Below are positions 26,072-35,161 of a DNA stretch of 64,000 bases, piece by piece. The DNA is taken from the NCBI GenBank assembly GCA_015067545.1, contig SVMG01000002.1, positions 248,001 through 312,000 of the forward strand. Reading direction: 5' to 3'. The notes beneath the pieces were generated by a model. It searched no databases. It had not been told where the DNA came from and was given only the letters and a program-made list of their open reading frames with translations. The number at the start of each line of letters is the position of its first letter. Positions within the stretch are counted from its first letter, which is position 1. Made by a program: the position numbers and the translations under genes. This DNA comes from Oscillospiraceae bacterium. Its GTDB lineage: Bacteria; Bacillota; Clostridia; Oscillospirales; Oscillospiraceae.

Positions 26072-26353
26072 ATGGAGCAAAAATTCATTGCCGCGTGGTC
26101 AAAGGCGCGGGAAGAGGCCGGAAAACTTGGTGTGCGGATGCGCCCCGTGGCAGATGCAGACGCCATGAAAGCCGCCCACCGTTACCTTTCCGGAAATCGG
26201 GAAAGCGACGGCTTCTTTGCCCTCGCTGATGTCAAACGGCTGGACTTGAGCCTGGAAGACCTGGCCACCGACAAGCGGTTCACTGCCCTCTTTACCGACG
26301 AAGAAGCCAACACCGCTTTGATGCGTCTGCTGGACGCCGGATTTTACAAATAA
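26072..26353 (+). CDS. Small protein of unknown function, 93 residues
   Basis: The ATG at 26072 has GGGAGGTAA upstream, and a terminator follows the stop, so it is very likely a real gene. The protein is soluble and mostly helical by composition (EQKFIAAWSKAREEAGKLGV, then DVKRLDLSLEDLA), ending LMRLLDAGFYK. I do not recognise a domain. It sits alone between a family A repeat and the DUF1576 gene, which runs the other way. Confidence 0.75.
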   Translation: MEQKFIAAWSKAREEAGKLGVRMRPVADADAMKAAHRYLSGNRESDGFFALADVKRLDLSLEDLATDKRFTALFTDEEANTALMRLLDAGFYK

Positions 26354-26383
26354 AAAACCTCCCCTTTTGGGGAGGTTTTTCCT
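26352..26383 (+). terminator. Terminator between converging genes
   Basis: AAAACCTCCCC, TTTT and GGGGAGGTTTT form a hairpin followed by TCC. It lies at the 3' ends of both flanking genes and could work in both directions. Confidence 0.85.
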
Positions 26384-27760
26384 TTATTCTTTAACTTTTT
26401 CAGCCTTTTTAGCCTTGCGTTCTTCCTTAGTCTTGCAGAACTTCTCCAGCTGGGGCACAAACATCAGGCAGATCAGCGCCGCGGTGAAGCCGCCGTTATA
26501 CAGGCAGAAGCCGCCGTGCATATCCGGAACAGCCGTCACCAGCAGATAATGCAGACCACCTGCCAGCATGCCATAGAACACGCCGTACTTGCCGGAGATG
26601 GGAGACAGACCGTTGGCGTAGCACAAGCCAATGAGGATGGACTGACTGCCGATGGTCAGGCCGTAATTCTCGCCGCCCAACAGCTTGAAGATCCAGCCGA
26701 ACAGGAACGATGCGATCATGTAACCAACCATAATGGGCCACACATTGCCGGGGTGGCTGCCGGAATTGCAGGTAGCCAGCATGCAGAACACGATGCCGAA
26801 GGTCATGCCCGTCCACACATTATTGCCGTCGATGGCACCGGCCAGGTTGAAATAACCCACGATCATCAGACCGAACAGGCCCACATTCATAAGGAAAGGC
26901 GCGTAGCCGTACTTGGTGGTGAAGCACACGCCGTGGCCGGAATCCTTCAAAAGATTCCAGTAATCCTTGGGCTTGCAGCCCATCAAGAGTGCAAACACGA
27001 TGCACAGACCGAACACCACGAAGCAGAAGATGTTGGTATTCATAAAGGATGCGGTATCCAACGCGCCCATGGTGCTGAGCTTGCCCAAATCACCGATCTT
27101 CCAGCCCAGCATCACATTGTACAGCACAGTACGCAGGAAAAATGCAGTCATACCGATGGGCAGAGCGGCAGAGTAGTGGTCATAGCCCTTGTGGACATTG
27201 GGGGCATGGGCAAGGCCGGCAGGCAGGAAGAAGCCGATGACCAGGCCGATGAAAATGCCCAAGCCAAGACCCAGAGCGTTAAAGCCCACATACTCCACAC
27301 CGGGGTAGCGGAACAAAAGATCCGAGATCAGCGGAGCGATGCCGGTGGAATACAGCATGGCATTGCTCACCGCGCCCAGCTTTTCCTTTTTCACCAAGGC
27401 GTACAGCATGACGCCCAAAATGGTGGGGATCATGTTCAGCAAATTCATACCCCAGGAGCCGAAGCCGATGGTCAGCAGAACGCCCAAAGTGGTGACATTA
27501 TTGGGCTTTGCGCCGGGCAGGCACACCAGGAGCGTGCAAAGCAGACCCACCAGGCCCATGTTCAAAAAGGTAGCCGCATAGCCGCCCAGAGCGAAATAGT
27601 TAGTGGAGATCTTACAGGTATTGGTCATGATCTTCCACAGGCCGGACAGCATGGTGCTGCAATCGGGCATAAAGAACGCCGCGATCACGAAACAAAGGGA
27701 TACGAAGGCAAAAAACAGTCTTAAAAAGTTGCCTTCTGCCAAATTGTTGAGTTTTTTCAT
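26384..27760 (-). CDS. DUF1576 multi-pass membrane protein
   Basis: The protein has 458 residues with about ten to twelve hydrophobic segments. It matches the DUF1576 family of Firmicutes, with long Gly-rich membrane stretches such as LGLGLGIFIGLVIGFFLPAG and a repeated internal pattern suggesting two halves. It has a Lys/Glu-rich cytoplasmic tail (KTKEERKAKKAEKVKE). The function of the family is unknown; a transporter role is only a guess. A family A repeat lies upstream of its start. Confidence 0.8.
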   Translation of the reverse strand: MKKLNNLAEGNFLRLFFAFVSLCFVIAAFFMPDCSTMLSGLWKIMTNTCKISTNYFALGGYAATFLNMGLVGLLCTLLVCLPGAKPNNVTTLGVLLTIGFGSWGMNLLNMIPTILGVMLYALVKKEKLGAVSNAMLYSTGIAPLISDLLFRYPGVEYVGFNALGLGLGIFIGLVIGFFLPAGLAHAPNVHKGYDHYSAALPIGMTAFFLRTVLYNVMLGWKIGDLGKLSTMGALDTASFMNTNIFCFVVFGLCIVFALLMGCKPKDYWNLLKDSGHGVCFTTKYGYAPFLMNVGLFGLMIVGYFNLAGAIDGNNVWTGMTFGIVFCMLATCNSGSHPGNVWPIMVGYMIASFLFGWIFKLLGGENYGLTIGSQSILIGLCYANGLSPISGKYGVFYGMLAGGLHYLLVTAVPDMHGGFCLYNGGFTAALICLMFVPQLEKFCKTKEERKAKKAEKVKE

Positions 27761-27783
27761 GTTTATACCTCTTTTCTTTTCAA

Positions 27784-27876
27784 GGCTCCCCTCCGAGGGG
27801 AGCTGTCAGCCGTCAGGCCGACTGAGGGGTGTCACACCCCACCGGCACTGCGTGCCACCTCCCCTCAAGGGGAGGC
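27784..27876. repeat. Family A palindromic repeat upstream of the DUF1576 gene
   Basis: The arms are GGCTCCCCTCCGAGGGGAGC and CTCCCCTCAAGGGGAGGC, with the GTCAGCCGTCAGGCCGAC hairpin inside. Confidence 0.8.
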
Positions 27877-27885
27877 TTTTTTGAT

Positions 27886-27926
27886 TAAAAAGGGCAATCC
27901 GATCCAGATAAAATCGGATTGCCCAG
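27886..27926 (-). terminator. Terminator of folD
   Basis: On the minus strand, GGGCAATCCGAT, a nine-base loop and ATCGGATTGCCC form a hairpin followed by TTTTT. It lies about 75 bases after the folD stop. Confidence 0.85.
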
Positions 27927-28001
27927 GCGATCGGCATTTTGAACAGCTGTACTCCCCTGCGGTGATCCGCATTTTCGCCAGTCATACAGCCGGTTATTGA
28001 T

Positions 28002-28880
28002 TTAGATCTTCTCAGCAGCTTCCACCACATGCTTCATCAGCACGGAAGTGGTCACAGAACCAACGCCGCCGGGAACGGGAGTAATGGCCTCAACAATGGG
28101 CTCCACCTCGTCGAACTTGGCGTCGCCGGCGATGCCGCCCAGGCCGCCCTTGGCGTTGGGCTTGTTTGCATCCCAGTTGATGGACACGTCGATGACGATC
28201 TGGCCGGGACGGACGAAATCAGCGGTCAGGCTGTTCAACACGCCGGCAGCGGACACGATGATGTCAGCATTCTTGCAAACTTCCGCGGTGTTCACGGTGC
28301 GGGTGTGGCAGGTGGTGACGGTGGCGTTCTTGCCCATGAGCATCATGCCGGCGGGCTTGCCAACCACCAGGCTGCGGCCGATAACGACGGCGTTCTTGCC
28401 CTTGCAGTCGATGCCGTAGAAATCCAGGATCTCCATACATGCAGCGGGGGTGCAGGGAGCATAGCCCAAGTCGGACAGGCCCTCGAACACACCGGCGTTG
28501 GACATATGCGTCATGCAGTCCACGTCCTTCTTGGGGTCAAGACGGTTGCAGATCTCGTTCTGATCATTCTTCAGATGCTTGGGCAGGGGACGGAACATCA
28601 GCACGCCGTGGATGGAGTCGTCAGCATTGACCTGATCGATCACAGCCAGCACATCTTCTTTGGAAGCATCGGCGGGCAAAATGAAATTCTTAACATCCAC
28701 GCCCACCAGCTCAGCGCGCTTGGTTGCGCCCTTCTCGTAGGACAGGTCGGAGGGATCTTCGCCCACGCGGACGATACCCAGAGTGGGGGCGATACCCTTT
28801 GCCCGGAGAGCAGCGGTGCGCTCCTGCAGCTTTGCGTTCAGTGCATCGGTAACTTCCTTGCCCAATAACAGTTTAGCCAT
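28002..28880 (-). CDS. folD: FolD, methylene-THF dehydrogenase / cyclohydrolase
   Basis: The protein has 292 residues. It shows GIVRVGEDPSDLSYEKGATKR, the substrate region with Tyr and Lys, then DVDCMTHMSNAG, VIGRSLVVGKPAGMML in the NADP site, and TPVPGGVGSVTTSVLM near the end. It interconverts methylene-, methenyl- and formyl-tetrahydrofolate. The SYEKGATKR version is of the clostridial type, in which the Tyr-Lys spacing differs from E. coli FolD. The FchA-like cyclohydrolase gene upstream supports a one-carbon role. Confidence 0.94.
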   Translation of the reverse strand: MAKLLLGKEVTDALNAKLQERTAALRAKGIAPTLGIVRVGEDPSDLSYEKGATKRAELVGVDVKNFILPADASKEDVLAVIDQVNADDSIHGVLMFRPLPKHLKNDQNEICNRLDPKKDVDCMTHMSNAGVFEGLSDLGYAPCTPAACMEILDFYGIDCKGKNAVVIGRSLVVGKPAGMMLMGKNATVTTCHTRTVNTAEVCKNADIIVSAAGVLNSLTADFVRPGQIVIDVSINWDANKPNAKGGLGGIAGDAKFDEVEPIVEAITPVPGGVGSVTTSVLMKHVVEAAEKI

Positions 28881-28924
28881 ATGTATATTCTCCTAATTGT
28901 AATTTTGTAGTTGTGGGGACGCCA

Positions 28925-29091
28925 TACCCTCCCCCGGGGGGAGGGTGGCCGAACGAAGTGAGGTCGGGAGAGGAATGGCGGCAGAACCGACAAAGGAATA
29001 TGTCTATGCGTTTTCTAAACCTTCAAGTTATCGCCCGTATTCCTCTTCCGTCACCGCCTTGCGGCGGCGACACCTTCCCCTCGGGGGAAGG
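28925..29091. repeat. Family B palindromic repeat between fchA and folD
   Basis: The arms are ACCCTCCCCCGGGGGGAGGGT and ACCTTCCCCTCGGGGGAAGGT, with GGAATGGCGGCAGAACC inside. Confidence 0.82.
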
Positions 29092-29095
29092 TATA

Positions 29096-29716
29096 TTATT
29101 GGCCAAAACCGGCCTTGACGGTGGTAAAGATCTCGTCAGCCATGGCGCAGTACTTATTCAGCATACCGTTTGCCTTGGCGTTCATTTCTTCCGCGACCTC
29201 CCGGTTTTTCAAGCTCTTGGTGTTGATGAACACATTCAGCGATGCAGCCTGCAGAGCGGCCTTGCAGCACACAGCGCCGCAGCCGGCATCGGAAACAGCC
29301 AGGCGGCTGCCCTTGGCAGCGAACACGCTGATGTACTCGATGGCCTCGCAGCACAGCTCCATGATCTTCATGGGCGTGGAGCAGGCAATGATGGTGGCCT
29401 CTTCCATGACAGCGTCACGGTTGGGGTCATCCTTGGGAATGCCGTAAGCCTTGGCAAGAGGCAGGAAGTTCACTTCGTCAGCCTCCACCTGGTTCAGAAG
29501 CTCGGTCTGCAAAGCGTCGCACTTTGCCTTCAGCGCAATGATCTCAGCCTCCACATCGGCGTACTTCTTCTTGCCCACGGTCAAGCTGCCCACCATGTTG
29601 CCCAGTGCAGTTCCGATGGCGCCAACCAGTGCGGCTGCGCCGCCACCGCCGGGTGCGGGAGCATCAGAAGCCAGAACCTCCACGAATTTCCGGCAGGATT
29701 CCAGTGTCATGTCCAT
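29096..29716 (-). CDS. fchA: FchA-like methenyl-THF cyclohydrolase / cyclodeaminase
   Basis: The protein has 206 residues from the ATG at 29716, with GAAAGGAAA upstream. It is an FTCD_C domain protein: APAPGGGGAAALVGAIGTALGNMV near residue 20, then VEADEVNFLPLAKAYGIP, and VSDAGCGAVCCKAALQAASLNV near residue 150. Free-standing members act as methenyl-tetrahydrofolate cyclohydrolase, for example in the acetogenic or purine pathways. folD lies next on the same strand, so both serve folate-bound one-carbon units. Which of the two cyclohydrolase activities dominates is unknown. Confidence 0.87.
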   Translation of the reverse strand: MDMTLESCRKFVEVLASDAPAPGGGGAAALVGAIGTALGNMVGSLTVGKKKYADVEAEIIALKAKCDALQTELLNQVEADEVNFLPLAKAYGIPKDDPNRDAVMEEATIIACSTPMKIMELCCEAIEYISVFAAKGSRLAVSDAGCGAVCCKAALQAASLNVFINTKSLKNREVAEEMNAKANGMLNKYCAMADEIFTTVKAGFGQ

Positions 29717-29793
29717 AGTTTTCGATTTCCTTTCGGTAAAATAGTATTGATAAAATCTTACCACCTTTGTCCATAAAAGTCAATACAAAAACC

Positions 29794-29822
29794 TTGAAAA
29801 AGGCAGAATTGATGTGTATGAT
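29794..29822 (+). promoter_or_regulatory. Sigma-A promoter of the HAD gene
   Basis: TTGAAA (29794-29799) and TATGAT (29817-29822) are 17 bases apart, just upstream of the ATG at 29848. Confidence 0.72.
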
Positions 29823-29847
29823 AAATACAGAAAAAGGAGCGATAGAA

Positions 29848-30651
29848 ATGGAACAAATTGTGAAGAAAACCAAACTCTATCTGTTCGATATGGACGGCAC
29901 GCTGTACTTAGGTGACCGGCTGTACGATTTTACAAAAGAATTGCTTTCGGAAATTCGCCGCACCGGGGGAAAGTATCTGTTCATGACCAACAATTCCTCC
30001 AAAAGCGTGGCAGATTACGTAAAAAAGCTGGAGAAACTGGGCATCTGCGCCACACGGGAGGATTTCATCACCTCCTCCCAGGCAACGGCCTACTATCTGA
30101 AAAAGCATCACCCCGGCAAAAAGCTGTATGTCTGCGGCACGCACTCGCTCATCGAAGAACTGGAAAGCGAGGGCTTTGAAACCACCACGAATATCGACGA
30201 AACAGAGTGTGTGGTCATGGGTTTTGATACGGAGCTGACCTTTCAGAAGCTGTGGGATGTGTCGAAAATCCTGCTAACAAAAAAAGACATCCCCTACATT
30301 GCCACCAACCCGGATCTGGTCTGTCCCACGGAGTTTGGCAGTGTGCCGGACTGCGGCAGTGTGTGCATCGGCATCAAAAATGCCACCGGGCGCGAGCCGG
30401 TGGTCATCGGAAAGCCCAGCCCTCTGATGCCGGAGCTGGCCAGGGCAAAATGGGGCTATACCAAGGAGCAGACCGCCGTCATCGGCGACCGGATTTACAC
30501 GGATGTGAAGTCCGGCCTCAACGCCGGGGTCACCGGTATTTTGGTGCTTTCCGGTGAATCCACATTGCAAACTCTGGCAGAATCCCCGGACAAGCCCCAC
30601 CTGGTTTTGGACGATGCCGGACAGCTCATACCCTATTTGAAGAAATTCTAA
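29848..30651 (+). CDS. NagD-type HAD phosphatase (class IIA)
   Basis: The protein has 267 residues from the ATG at 29848, with AAAGGAG upstream. Motif I is LFDMDGTLYLGD, motif II is MTNNSSKS, the cap lies in the middle, and motif IV is KWGYTKEQTAVIGDRIYTDVKSG. GKPSPLMPELA is the motif III lysine region. The type IIA subgroup includes NagD (nucleotide phosphatase) and AraL-type sugar phosphatases. It is monocistronic, with its own promoter and terminator. Confidence 0.92.
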   Translation: MEQIVKKTKLYLFDMDGTLYLGDRLYDFTKELLSEIRRTGGKYLFMTNNSSKSVADYVKKLEKLGICATREDFITSSQATAYYLKKHHPGKKLYVCGTHSLIEELESEGFETTTNIDETECVVMGFDTELTFQKLWDVSKILLTKKDIPYIATNPDLVCPTEFGSVPDCGSVCIGIKNATGREPVVIGKPSPLMPELARAKWGYTKEQTAVIGDRIYTDVKSGLNAGVTGILVLSGESTLQTLAESPDKPHLVLDDAGQLIPYLKKF

Positions 30652-30673
30652 TATACCCTCCCGGAGAGGGTAT

Positions 30674-30708
30674 AAAAACAGCCCGCCGATTGGCGGGCTG
30701 TTTTTTTA
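30674..30708 (+). terminator. Terminator of the NagD-like gene
   Basis: AAACAGCCCGCC, GATT and GGCGGGCTGTTT form a hairpin followed by TTTT. A short ACCCTCCCGGAGAGGGT palindrome precedes it. The right arm merges into a duplicated ABC-gene end (see findings). Confidence 0.9.
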
Positions 30709-30737
30709 GCTGTTTTGGATCTGCTGTTTGCTGTACC
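30697..30737. repeat. Remnant copy of the ABC transporter 3' end
   Basis: These 41 bases match 31391-31431 with three differences. On the minus strand they spell the last residues KQQIQNS and the stop of the exporter gene. They flank the PH/SHOCT gene as a direct repeat. Confidence 0.85.
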
Positions 30738-30755
30738 GAAGAGTTTTATGTGTTC

Positions 30756-31316
30756 TTACAGCCCAAGAATTTGTGCTTTCTTAGCTGCAAATTCCTCTGC
30801 AGTAATTACACCATCATCATAAAGCTGTTTGAGAGTCTGGAGTTGTGAAACATCTACAGCAGAAGAAACCGTAGCTGAGTTAGCTAAAGCCGGATCGTCT
30901 CCCTTTATGAGAATAGCATCAAGTGCGTTCTTTAGGCAGGCAATACATTGTGATGTGTCAGTAACAACAATCATTTCTGTGATACCTTTAATCCGCAAGC
31001 ACTCAAATCCAAGTGATGCCTTGGAATCAATAGAGCGAATATCCGATACAAGAATTTCTTTTTTCGTACGATGCCCCAGAAGACTGTGTACAAACAGAAC
31101 TCGCTGATCCGTAATGACAACAACACCACGGGTTTTATCCGATGTGTTAGTCGGTTCGACTGTAAGCATCCCCTTAACACGGCTATTATTCACATTAGCA
31201 ATAATTGCACTGAGGATCTTTTCTGTGGGCATCAACAATTCCTGAGCAGCCTTAATTGACTGACCTTGCATAAGGGTAGTTGACTTACTAAGTTTAACAG
31301 CATCAAGAACGGTCAT
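30756..31316 (-). CDS. PH-like and SHOCT domain protein
   Basis: The protein has 186 residues. The middle (about residues 60-130) has TRGVVVITDQRVLFVHSLLG and ILVSDIRSIDSKASLG, typical of bacterial PH-like (YokE/bPH) domains. The last 30 residues, LQTLKQLYDDGVITAEEFAAKKAQILGL, form a SHOCT motif. Its role is unknown; such proteins are often membrane- or stress-linked. Base use is more AT-rich than the neighbours, and the gene lies between direct repeats of the ABC transporter 3' end, so it was probably inserted. Confidence 0.85.
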   Translation of the reverse strand: MTVLDAVKLSKSTTLMQGQSIKAAQELLMPTEKILSAIIANVNNSRVKGMLTVEPTNTSDKTRGVVVITDQRVLFVHSLLGHRTKKEILVSDIRSIDSKASLGFECLRIKGITEMIVVTDTSQCIACLKNALDAILIKGDDPALANSATVSSAVDVSQLQTLKQLYDDGVITAEEFAAKKAQILGL

Positions 31317-31390
31317 GGTGAATTCCCCTTTTTCAAATTATTAATTATCATAAACCACTCCTGCTTGTTTTGCAAACAAAAAACAAACGA

Positions 31391-31431
31391 GCTGTTTTGT
31401 TAGCTGTTTTGGATCTGCTGTTTGTTGTACT
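31391..31431. repeat. 3' end of the ABC gene, matching the remnant at 30697
   Basis: This is the live copy of the 41-bp direct repeat that brackets the PH/SHOCT gene. Confidence 0.85.
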
Positions 31432-33292
31432 GGAGGGTATACAGGTCGTAATATCTGCCCTTCAGACGGAGCAGTTCCTGGTGGTTGCCCTCCTCGATGA
31501 TCTGTCCGTGGGACAGCAAAATGATCTTGTCCGCGTGCTGGATGGTGGACAGGCGGTGGGCAACGATGAGCATGGTGCCGATATTTCTCATTTTCTCCAA
31601 GGAATCCTGGATGAGAAGCTCAGTTTCCGTGTCGATATTGGCAGTAGCCTCGTCCAAAATCATCACACTGGGCTTGTGGATGATGGTACGGGCAAAGCTC
31701 AGCAGCTGTCGCTGACCGGCGGAGAAGTTGTTGCCACGCTCCCGCACCGGCTCGTCCAGACCCTTTTCCAGGCGATTGATGAAGGAATCGGCATTCACAT
31801 ACCGGCAGGCTTCCATGACCTCATCGTCAGAAACGCCCTCTTTTCGCAGGAGGATGTTGCCCCGGATATCACCGGAGAACAGGAACACATCCTGGAGCAT
31901 CTGGCCGAAGTGACGGCGCAGAGAGGAAATTTTGATTTTTCTGATGTCGATGCCATCAATCAAAATCTGACCCTTTTGAATGTCGTAGTTCCGGCAGATC
32001 AGGCTGAGGATCGTGGTCTTGCCCGAGCCGGTAGAGCCGACGAACGCCACCGTCTGCTTGGGGCTGATGTGGAAGGACACGCCCTTGAGCACCCACTCAT
32101 CGGGCACATAACGGAACCAAACGTCCTTAAACTCGATCTCGCCCTTGATTTCCTCCAGCTCTATCGCATCCGGCTCGTCCACCACGGTGGGCTCCATGTC
32201 CAAGATGGTGAATATCTTTTCCGCAGAAGCGAAGGAGCGCTGAAGCATATCAAACTGCTCGGCCAGGGTCTGAATGGGGTTGAAGAATCGGGAAATATAG
32301 CCGTAGAAGGTGACCACAGTGAAGCTGTCGATCAGCTGACCCATAAAGGCGGTTTCCTGAATATAGCCCTTCGCGCCAAAATAAAACAGGCACAGCTGGC
32401 TGGACACGAACAGCATATACACCATGGGGCGAAAAACGCCGAACACGTACATCCGGTTAAACTTTGCCTTCATCAGCTTGCGGCTGCGCCGGGCAAAGGC
32501 GTCCATCTTTTCGTCCTCCCGGTTGAAGATCTGGGTGACCTTCATTCCCGACAGGTTCTCGGACAGGTAGGTGTTGATATCAGTGGTGGCGTTGCTCACC
32601 TGCCGGTGCACCCGGCGGGAGAACTGGCGGAAGATCATGGTAAACAGCACCACAAAGGGCACAAAGCACAGTACCATCAGCGTCAGTGCATAATTGACAA
32701 GCAGCATGGCCACCAGAATGCCCACCACCACCATGGAGTTCTTCACCAGGGTGACCAAAATATTGGTGAACATATAGGAAATGGCATTGGGGTCGTTGGT
32801 GACGCGGGTCACCAGCTTGCCCACAGGGATATTGTTCAGCTGCTCATGGCTCAGCTGCTCCGCCCTGGTGAAAACATCCAGCCGGATCTGCGACAGGATC
32901 TTCTGACCGGTCTTCTGCAGGATCATGGCCTGGAAATAGGTGCAGATCAGCGAAACGATGAGAATGCCTGCATACACACCCACCAGTGTGAACAGCTGGT
33001 TCAATCCGAAGTCATCGCTTTGAATGAGCTTCGTCAGTGTGCCCATCAGCAGAGGGGAAACCACCTCATACACGATGGAAAACAGCATGATGAAAAATAC
33101 CGCGATAAAGCTTTTCCAGTAGGGTTTTGCGTAACGCAGAAGCCGGGTGACGATCTCCTTATCGGACATGTTCCGATCCCGGTCGGTCATGTCCTCCTTA
33201 TGCCTGCGCAAAATGGCGTAGGCAATGAGAAAGAAGGTGGTGAACAGGCCAATGATGCCCCCCACGATCAGAACGGGCAAATACTCATGCAT
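31400..33292 (-). CDS. ABC exporter, fused membrane and ATPase domains (subunit B)
   Basis: I start at the ATG at 33292 (MHEYLPVL), with GGAAGGAGGGG upstream, giving 630 residues. An extra N-terminal membrane helix precedes the usual six-helix exporter domain. The ATPase has Walker A GSTGSGKTT, signature FSAGQRQLLS, Walker B VMILDEAT and the switch His in VAHRLSTIQ. It overlaps the other exporter gene by eight bases, so the two form a heterodimer of the multidrug/lipid exporter type. The substrate is unknown. Confidence 0.93.
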   Translation of the reverse strand: MHEYLPVLIVGGIIGLFTTFFLIAYAILRRHKEDMTDRDRNMSDKEIVTRLLRYAKPYWKSFIAVFFIMLFSIVYEVVSPLLMGTLTKLIQSDDFGLNQLFTLVGVYAGILIVSLICTYFQAMILQKTGQKILSQIRLDVFTRAEQLSHEQLNNIPVGKLVTRVTNDPNAISYMFTNILVTLVKNSMVVVGILVAMLLVNYALTLMVLCFVPFVVLFTMIFRQFSRRVHRQVSNATTDINTYLSENLSGMKVTQIFNREDEKMDAFARRSRKLMKAKFNRMYVFGVFRPMVYMLFVSSQLCLFYFGAKGYIQETAFMGQLIDSFTVVTFYGYISRFFNPIQTLAEQFDMLQRSFASAEKIFTILDMEPTVVDEPDAIELEEIKGEIEFKDVWFRYVPDEWVLKGVSFHISPKQTVAFVGSTGSGKTTILSLICRNYDIQKGQILIDGIDIRKIKISSLRRHFGQMLQDVFLFSGDIRGNILLRKEGVSDDEVMEACRYVNADSFINRLEKGLDEPVRERGNNFSAGQRQLLSFARTIIHKPSVMILDEATANIDTETELLIQDSLEKMRNIGTMLIVAHRLSTIQHADKIILLSHGQIIEEGNHQELLRLKGRYYDLYTLQYNKQQIQNS

Positions 33293-35072
33293 TGTGATCC
33301 CCTCCTTCCTCTTCCTCCAGCCGCTGCAGGTCGACCATCTTGCGGTACTCGGCATTGCTTTCATACAGTGCCTCGTGGGTGCCCACAGCCACAAGTGCGC
33401 CATCGTCAATGAACAGGATCTTGTCCATCTTCTCGATGGTGGAAATGCGGTGGGCAATCAAAATGGTGGTGCGGCCTGCACGGGTCTGGCGCAGGTTGGA
33501 AAGAATCGTGGTCTCCGTCTTGGTGTCCACCGCGGAGACGGAATCGTCCAAAATCAAAATGGGTGCATCCTTCAGCAGTGCCCGGGCGATGGAAATTCTC
33601 TGCTTCTGACCGCCGGAGACGGTCACGCCCCGTTCGCCCAGCACCGTGCCGTAGCCCTTGCTGAATTCCCGGATATTGCTGTGGATATCCGCCAGCTTGG
33701 CGGCATTGGCCACGGTATTCTGATCATGCTTGTCCACGCCGAAGGCAATGTTGTTTTCGATGGTATCGGAGAATAGGAAATTGTCCTGGGGCACATAGGC
33801 ACAGCCATCGCGAACCGAGCGGATGGAAACTTCATTCACATCATGCCCATCGATAAACACAGTGCCGTCGGGCACATTATAGGTGCGCAGGATCAGATCC
33901 ACCAGGGTGGTCTTACCGGAACCGGTCTTGCCCACCAGACCCACATTTTCACCGGCGTTGATGGTAAAGGACACATTGCGCAGGGCATCGAATTCTCCGT
34001 CGGGATACCGGAAGGTCAGATCCCGGAACTCGATATCGCCCCGGATGTCCGCAAGCTCCTGCACGCCGGGCTTATCCTTTACATGCACGGGCGCATCCAA
34101 AAGCTCTGCGATCCGGTTCATGGATGCTTTGCCCCGGGAGGTCATGTCGATCAGCTCGGACACGGCCATGACCGGCCAGATAATGGCATTGAAATAGCCG
34201 ATGAACTCCATGAGCTGACCGCCGGTGAACTGGCCCTGATAGACCAAATAGCCGCCGTAGCCCAAAATAATACAAATAACGCTCTCCACAAACAATGTCA
34301 CCAGCACGCGGAAGGTGACCGAGGTCTTGGTGTGGTCGATATTTGCATCCTCATTTTCCACGTTCAGCTTCTTGAACGCCCACAGCTCCTTGCCCTCTTT
34401 CACAAAGGCCTTGATGACGGCGATACCGGAGAAGCTCTCCTGAGAGAAATCCGACAGCTTGGAAAAGGCCTCCTGGCGGATATCCCATTTTTTCGTCAGC
34501 CTCTTGCCCACGATGGTGGCCGAGGCCAGCAAAAATGCCATGGGGATCAGACACAGCAATGTGAGCATCGGACTCATGCGGAGCATATCATTGATGGCCA
34601 GCACGCCCAAAAGCACCGCATCAAAGAACATCATAATGCCCCAGCCGAAGCATTCCTGCACCGTGTCCAGGTCATTGGTAAACAGGCTCATCAGATCGCC
34701 CACCTTGTTGACCTGGTAGTATTCCCGGCTCAGGTCCTTGGCATGGTCGAACATCCGGTTACGCAGCTGCTCCTCCAGCTTGACCGCAGAACCCAGAAAG
34801 CATACCCGCCACAGGAAACGGCCAAATACCATTGCCAAAATGATCTTGACCATGGGCATACAGATGGTGTCCAGTACATAGGTCATATCGAAGGGGATCG
34901 TGGAGCCGTCTGCCAGCACCACCACGCCGTTCTTCATACCGTCGATCACTGCGCCGTAGAGCTTCGGGATCTCCAGCTGCAGCGCATCCACCATTACCAG
35001 AGCGATCAGGCCAAGCAGCAGCATCGGCCCGTATTTCAGATAGTATCGGTTAATATGTTTGCCGAATATCAT
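33285..35072 (-). CDS. ABC exporter, fused membrane and ATPase domains (subunit A)
   Basis: The protein has 595 residues from the ATG at 35072 (MIFGKHINRYY), with AGAGGTGA upstream; a GTG nine bases earlier is possible. Six membrane helices are followed by the ATPase, with Walker A GKTGSGKTT, signature VSGGQKQRIS and Walker B ILILDDSVSAVDTKTE. An Asp replaces the catalytic Glu after Walker B, so this half has the degenerate site often seen in heterodimeric exporters. Its partner follows with an eight-base overlap. Confidence 0.93.
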   Translation of the reverse strand: MIFGKHINRYYLKYGPMLLLGLIALVMVDALQLEIPKLYGAVIDGMKNGVVVLADGSTIPFDMTYVLDTICMPMVKIILAMVFGRFLWRVCFLGSAVKLEEQLRNRMFDHAKDLSREYYQVNKVGDLMSLFTNDLDTVQECFGWGIMMFFDAVLLGVLAINDMLRMSPMLTLLCLIPMAFLLASATIVGKRLTKKWDIRQEAFSKLSDFSQESFSGIAVIKAFVKEGKELWAFKKLNVENEDANIDHTKTSVTFRVLVTLFVESVICIILGYGGYLVYQGQFTGGQLMEFIGYFNAIIWPVMAVSELIDMTSRGKASMNRIAELLDAPVHVKDKPGVQELADIRGDIEFRDLTFRYPDGEFDALRNVSFTINAGENVGLVGKTGSGKTTLVDLILRTYNVPDGTVFIDGHDVNEVSIRSVRDGCAYVPQDNFLFSDTIENNIAFGVDKHDQNTVANAAKLADIHSNIREFSKGYGTVLGERGVTVSGGQKQRISIARALLKDAPILILDDSVSAVDTKTETTILSNLRQTRAGRTTILIAHRISTIEKMDKILFIDDGALVAVGTHEALYESNAEYRKMVDLQRLEEEEGGDHNA

Positions 35073-35161
35073 ACCTTTCACCTCTATTCATACAAACTTT
35101 CGCTATTATATCACAGCCGCTAATATTTGGCAATAAACCGGAGGTTGTTTTTTACAAAAAA

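Noticed and set aside
31370-33412. A 680-codon open frame opposite the ABC exporter gene
   Set aside because: It is the antisense of a well-supported gene with Walker motifs. Its composition (His, Gln and Gly rich) is typical of a shadow frame.
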